Assembly: GCA_020137815.1 (NCBI GenBank)
Contig: CM035362.1
Coordinates: forward strand, 1,768,729 to 1,832,728
DNA: 64,000 bases
Direction: 5' to 3'
Origin: Hormiphora californensis
Taxonomy: Eukaryota; Ctenophora; Tentaculata; Cydippida; Pleurobrachiidae
Below the pieces are notes generated by a model. The model ran no database searches and was not told the origin of the DNA. It was given only the letters and a program-made list of their open reading frames with translations. A program made the position numbers and the translations under genes. This document shows, piece by piece, positions 59,641-64,000 of this stretch (positions are counted from its first letter, which is position 1; each line of letters starts with the position of its first letter).

Positions 59641-62600
59641 ATTTTTATTTTCCCCCTTATTTTTTAACCCCAAAATATCACGGGGCAATGGTAAAATTTG
59701 ACAGGAATTGAACCCCCCCCCCCCCCCCCCCCCCCCCTGAAACAGCTTAATTCTCCCTTTTTTCTCTCCCTATCTTTTCTCTCGCTCATTTTGCCCTCTG
59801 ATCTTTCCTTTTTCCTCGCTCTCTTTTTCCCTCTGATCTTTCTCTCTCCCTCTATATCTCTAACTCTCGGCTCTCAGATATTTCGCTCGAATACATCTTA
59901 CCCACTAACCCTCTATCTATTTTTTTTAAAAACCCTTTTTTTTTCTTAGGGGCGGGGTTTCACGAGTAAGTTTCCCCTGGGCCCAAACCAAGCCCAGGAC
60001 CCTTCCGGGATTGGTGGGTTTTTTCAGCGGTTCAAACCCCGGGGCTTCATATTAGAACGGGTTAAAATTTAACAAAAAAAGGGGGGTTTGGGGGGGGAAA
60101 ATTAAGGGTTTTTTTTTTGGTAAGCCTGGGTTAAAAAAAAAAGGAAAAAATTAAACTTTTTTCCTTTTTTTGAATTTAGGGAAACCCAATTAAAAGGGAA
60201 CTTAAAAAATATAAGGGGTTTTTGGGGGAAAACCCCGGGGGACGAGGGGTTGGGGAGGGGGGGTTTTAGGGGGGGGGGGGGGGAAGCAAGGAAAAACCTT
60301 TTTTCTCCCCCCCTTTTTTTCCCTTTTTTGCTTTCATTTTTTTTCTTTCTCTTTCTCTTCTTTTCTTCTCCCCTTTCCCTCCCTTTTCCTGTTCCCCCCG
60401 GGGTTCTCTCTCTCTCCCCGTTTCTCTCTCTCCCCTCTAGCTCTTTCCTCTCTCCCCTCCCCTCTCTCTCTCTCTTTTTCCTCTCTTTCTCCTCTTTTTC
60501 CCCCCATTTTATAGCCTCTCTCTCTTTTCTCTCTCTCTCTCTCTTCTCCCCCTCTCTCTCTCTCTTTTTAGCTCCACTTTGAAAACTGTCTCGGTTATTA
60601 AACCCCCCAAAAAAAGCCCTCACCATAATCTTTATATATTTTAATCTGCAAGCTCTCTTTCCCCTTTTTTTTTTTAAATCAAACTAAACCTCTTCCCCCC
60701 TTTTGTTTTTTGTATTTTTTTGTCCCAAAATTTTTTATTGAAAAAAAAGTGAATGTGAGTTCGTCAAAATTTAGATCATCTTGATTCACATTTTACACAT
60801 TTCTTCCTGAGATGGTTGTTTATAGCGCACTTTTCATTCAAAGAGTGACAAAATAGAAATAGAGAGAAAGAAAGAGAGAGGTTTTCAAATAAAGTTGATT
60901 GCCCACCGCTAGTCTCTCCCTCATACTATACAGTGAGTGTATGACTGTATAAACGACACCTGGTTTCCATTCACAACTGCTGTTACTTGGTCATTTTAGA
61001 ACCCCTTGTAAATCGATGGATGGGTTTTTTGGAAAAATTTTTGAAACAAGCTAATTTAAAAAAAGGGCTAGCAAAATTAAAGTAAAAAATCGGGGCGGGG
61101 AAAATAAATTGGGAAGAAAAAAAACCCGGATTTTGGGTTTTTTCTTCAATGCAAAATTTTGGAAAGGGGCCCCGGGGGAAATTTTTCCTTTGTTGTTTTC
61201 ATTAACCGCTTAGAAAGGGCTTTTTTCCCTGGGGGGTTGGCCCCCAAAAATTAAAAATAATTAATTTTCCTTTTGGTTTTTCCCCCTTCCCCCTTTTTCC
61301 TTCCCCTTGTTTTTTTATTTTGTCAGCTCCCCCCCCGCCCCCCTTTTTCCCCCTTTTTAAACTTTCTTCCTCTTCGACCATCTCTCTCTCTCTCTCTCTT
61401 TTTTCTCTCTCTCTCTTCTCTCTCCCCCCCTCCCTTTTTCCCCCTCCTTTTTTTCTCTCTCTCTATTCTCTCTTTTTTATCCCCTCTCTCTCTTTCTCTA
61501 TTTTTTTTTCCCCTAAATTTCTCTCTTCTTTTCTCTCTCTTTTCCCCCCTCCCCCCTCTTTTCCTTTTCCCTCCCCTCTCCCCCCTCCCTTTCTCTCCCT
61601 TTCTCTCTCCCATTACAAATGACTGAGTTACAGAATATCAAACGGGAAAACCATGAAAACCGACTCCCAAATGAACCCCCTTTTTTATCCCCCAAACATA
61701 CCGAATCTCTCCCCAAATCACCCCCGGTTTCTCTTTTTTCTATTTGGGGGTTTTTTTTCTATGCTTTACGGGGGGTTTTACGTAAGCATTTTGGGCTTGA
61801 CACGTCCCTCTCTCTCTGTGGTGGCCCCAATCTCCTCATGTTTGAAAATTTGGGGACGTTAAAAAAATCGTAGTCCCAAAATTTGTTTAATGCCCCGTAA
61901 CGAACCGCCCCCCTTCCTCGCATGCGTATTGACGTTGAGACTGTATAATTTGGGAAAGAAAAAAAAAATTTCAATTTTTGACAACCACAATAATTTTATG
62001 TTAGCGGCCCTAAAATATCAATGTTTTTTTTTTTGTTGTTCGACAGAGTCATCGAGACACTTTTGAAATCACATTCTAGCCGTGAAATGCTACGAATAAT
62101 TTTTTTCAAACTTTTAAAACCTTTATTCAGCAACCCCTAGGGGGGGGCCACATGTTAATTGTTAAAAAATTTACCTATTTTTTTTGATTTTGTTTAAATT
62201 TAAAAATTTAAATTAAAAAAATTAAAAAAAGTTAACCAAAAAACAAAAAACTGTTCTTTGGTTGAAAATACGACTTTTTAAATGGTTTTTTTTTATAGTT
62301 TAAAAAGACTTTTTTTAACACAAAAAAACCCCCAAAAAAGGGGCCCCTTTTCCCTTAACCAAAAATCCGACATACATGTTTTTTGGCTCAAAATCGAATT
62401 TAAAAACCAAAAAATTACAAAATTTTAATTTAGCGTATAAAAAATTTACTTTAAAAGTGATTTTTTTTATCGATAATCGATTCTTTAAAAGAAAGAAGAT
62501 GATGTACAACGTTTCTTTCGGAAAAAACAAAAAAATTTCCAAAATTAAAAAATTTTTTTGGGCAAAAATTAAAATTTGCCCTTTGCTACAAATCCTTGTG

Positions 62601-62750
62601 TTTTTTTTAAAAAAAAATTTATTTTTTTGGGGGTTTTTTTTTTTATGGTAAATTCAAAAGTCTCAATTAGTTTTTAAGGGGTTTAAAAAAGGTGGATTAG
62701 GGTCAATTGACTTCAATTGCGGTTTAGTTTGGCTAGTTTTTATTAAAATT
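59640..62750. other. Second homopolymer-inflated, probably low-accuracy stretch
   Basis: Begins with a poly-C run of about 30 (59707-59738) and continues with lengthened runs of every base (GGGGTTTTTT, AAAAAAATT, CCCCCTTTTT) around CT-rich cores (60300-60560, 61380-61610). The open frames are Ser/Pro/Phe or Lys/Arg/Glu runs. Normal texture at 60740-61010 interrupts it. No gene is supported. Confidence 0.6.
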
Positions 62751-64000
62751 TACACAATGGAACAAATCGCTGTAGAAAAGCCGTAGTAGAGGTTAGTAGG
62801 AGTGTGCAAATCGTGCAAAAGGAACAACTTTGCTCGCAGAACAAGTGTTAAATACCAAAAACACGCGCTAAAGGTGATTTAGATGGCATAAATGGCATTT
62901 GTTAACGTTTGTTAACTTTTTGTTAATTTTGTTAATAAATCACCTGTTTTCTCGATGTTAATATTAACAAAGTTAACAAAATTAACATGTCGCACCCCCC
63001 AACCATATTCACCCGGCCATTATGGAGACTGGAGAGACCATTGGAGACTGGAAAGTGGTTCATAACGGTGTTACTAGACAATGCTCCATTTATATTGCCC
63101 TTGTCTAGTCAGCTGCAGTTGTGTATATGTCCATATAAGGAATAATTGGGTACGGGGCTTTGAACTGTCACTTTGTTCTGCATTCCCCCTACCCGTCACG
63201 CTCTTATCTGGTTAAAATGTTATCAACTTAGGAGCGTATATACTTAGTTTTCTGACTTCATTTTACATATTATCACCATTCACCAATTAACTGTATGGCG
63301 GCGCCCCTTTTGATAGTGCGACAGTGCGCTCAGATGGGGTCGCGGACAGCCAAACAATGATAATCAAGTGTACTTTTTTGGGGTTGGGGTTTCTTGGCTG
63401 GGGTTTTGGTTGTCGTCAGAGGTCAAAGTTCACTGGTACAGGTTTGTTATTGAGGGTATCGGGGTAGAATGCCAGGCGGGGATATATTGCGGTAAGGGGG
63501 TGTATATTATTTCGTCTCGTGATAGCTGAGGAAGTTTTTAGACCTCTCGTTGTTGATGATAGTCATGGTATGGTAGTGTGTGTTCAGCACTGTAGTACAT
63601 TCCCTCTCTTGTCACTGCTGTGACACCCTGTCGCCTAGTGCTGTCATAGTGTATCTCATTCTCTTTCTATTCTCCTTATTTCTATCACCCTCCTTCCCTC
63701 TTTTCCTTTCACTATCCTTCCCACTACTTATCACTATATCTCTCTTCATTTTTATCATTTTTTCCTTGTCCTTCTCTCTTTTGCAACCCATCAAAAACCC
63801 ACATCCTCCTCAGTCCTCCCTGTTAATATGAGTGACATATCACACATATTATATGTGTATGGAATTTCTAAAACACGTTGCGAAACCTCATACTCTCTAT
63901 CCACCTCTCTTCACCTCCTCAAGATTCTACCCCTCTCTCCCTCTTTTTTTCTCTATTTCTCTCTTTTCAACCCCTTCCCTCCTCTAATCTCTTCTTCTGC
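62751..64000. other. Intergenic to window end, no gene seen
   Basis: An AT-rich inverted repeat (GTTAACGTTTGTTAACTTTT..AACAAAGTTAACAAAATTAA) lies at 62896-62985. At 63294-63350 a TATGGCGGCGCC..GACAGTGCGCTCAGATGGGG segment is the reverse complement of sequence at 15756-15835 in the ankyrin gene, marking another dispersed repeat. CT-rich low complexity occupies 63655-63780 and the last 100 bases. Confidence 0.5.

Overview
This is eukaryotic, almost certainly metazoan, nuclear DNA. Genes have several short exons, GT..AG introns mostly of 70-450 bp, AATAAA signals, and animal gene families: myotubularin-related, ankyrin-repeat, arrestin-domain, sulfotransferase and granulin. The compact genes and abundant GA/CT microsatellites and small foldback elements would suit a sponge or other marine invertebrate, but the sequence alone does not fix the phylum.

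Layout. 1-2402 (+): 3' half of a myotubularin-related gene whose catalytic loop has lost its Cys and Arg. 2403-12690: no secure gene; microsatellites, foldback elements, one doubtful minus-strand exon near 8442-8735, and a homopolymer-inflated stretch (about 8740-10440). 12691-16989 (+): a ten- or eleven-exon ankyrin-repeat gene. 17000-23500: minisatellites and foldback elements, one with perfect 9-bp target-site duplications (TSDs). 23522-24493 (+): single-exon PAPS-dependent sulfotransferase. 28435-29616 (+): three-exon small type I membrane protein. 35214-32443 (-): four-exon arrestin-domain protein with a proline-rich, PPxY-containing tail. 52151-42483 (-), probably continuing to 37396: a seventeen-exon or longer progranulin-like gene with about eleven granulin modules, five of them on nearly identical tandem exons. 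A 4.3-kb near-perfect inverted duplication (37959-42261), built mainly from a 32-bp satellite, appears to lie in one of its introns. 52700-55370: more foldback elements and two candidate exons. 55400-64000: no supported gene; minisatellites and a second homopolymer-inflated stretch (about 59640-62750).

The genes form no operon or shared pathway. Granulin and the small membrane protein enter the secretory route. The arrestin-domain protein and the myotubularin relative belong to families acting in endosomal trafficking. The most notable features are structural: inverted repeats from 40 bp to 4.3 kb, some demonstrably mobile (9-bp, 8-bp, 4-bp and 3-bp TSDs, nested insertions) and others apparently unique-sequence palindromes; a 2.1-kb foldback element whose core carries a dense array of an 18-bp motif; and recent tandem growth of granulin exons. 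Several single-base frame breaks in granulin and the two homopolymer-inflated zones call for caution about base-level accuracy.
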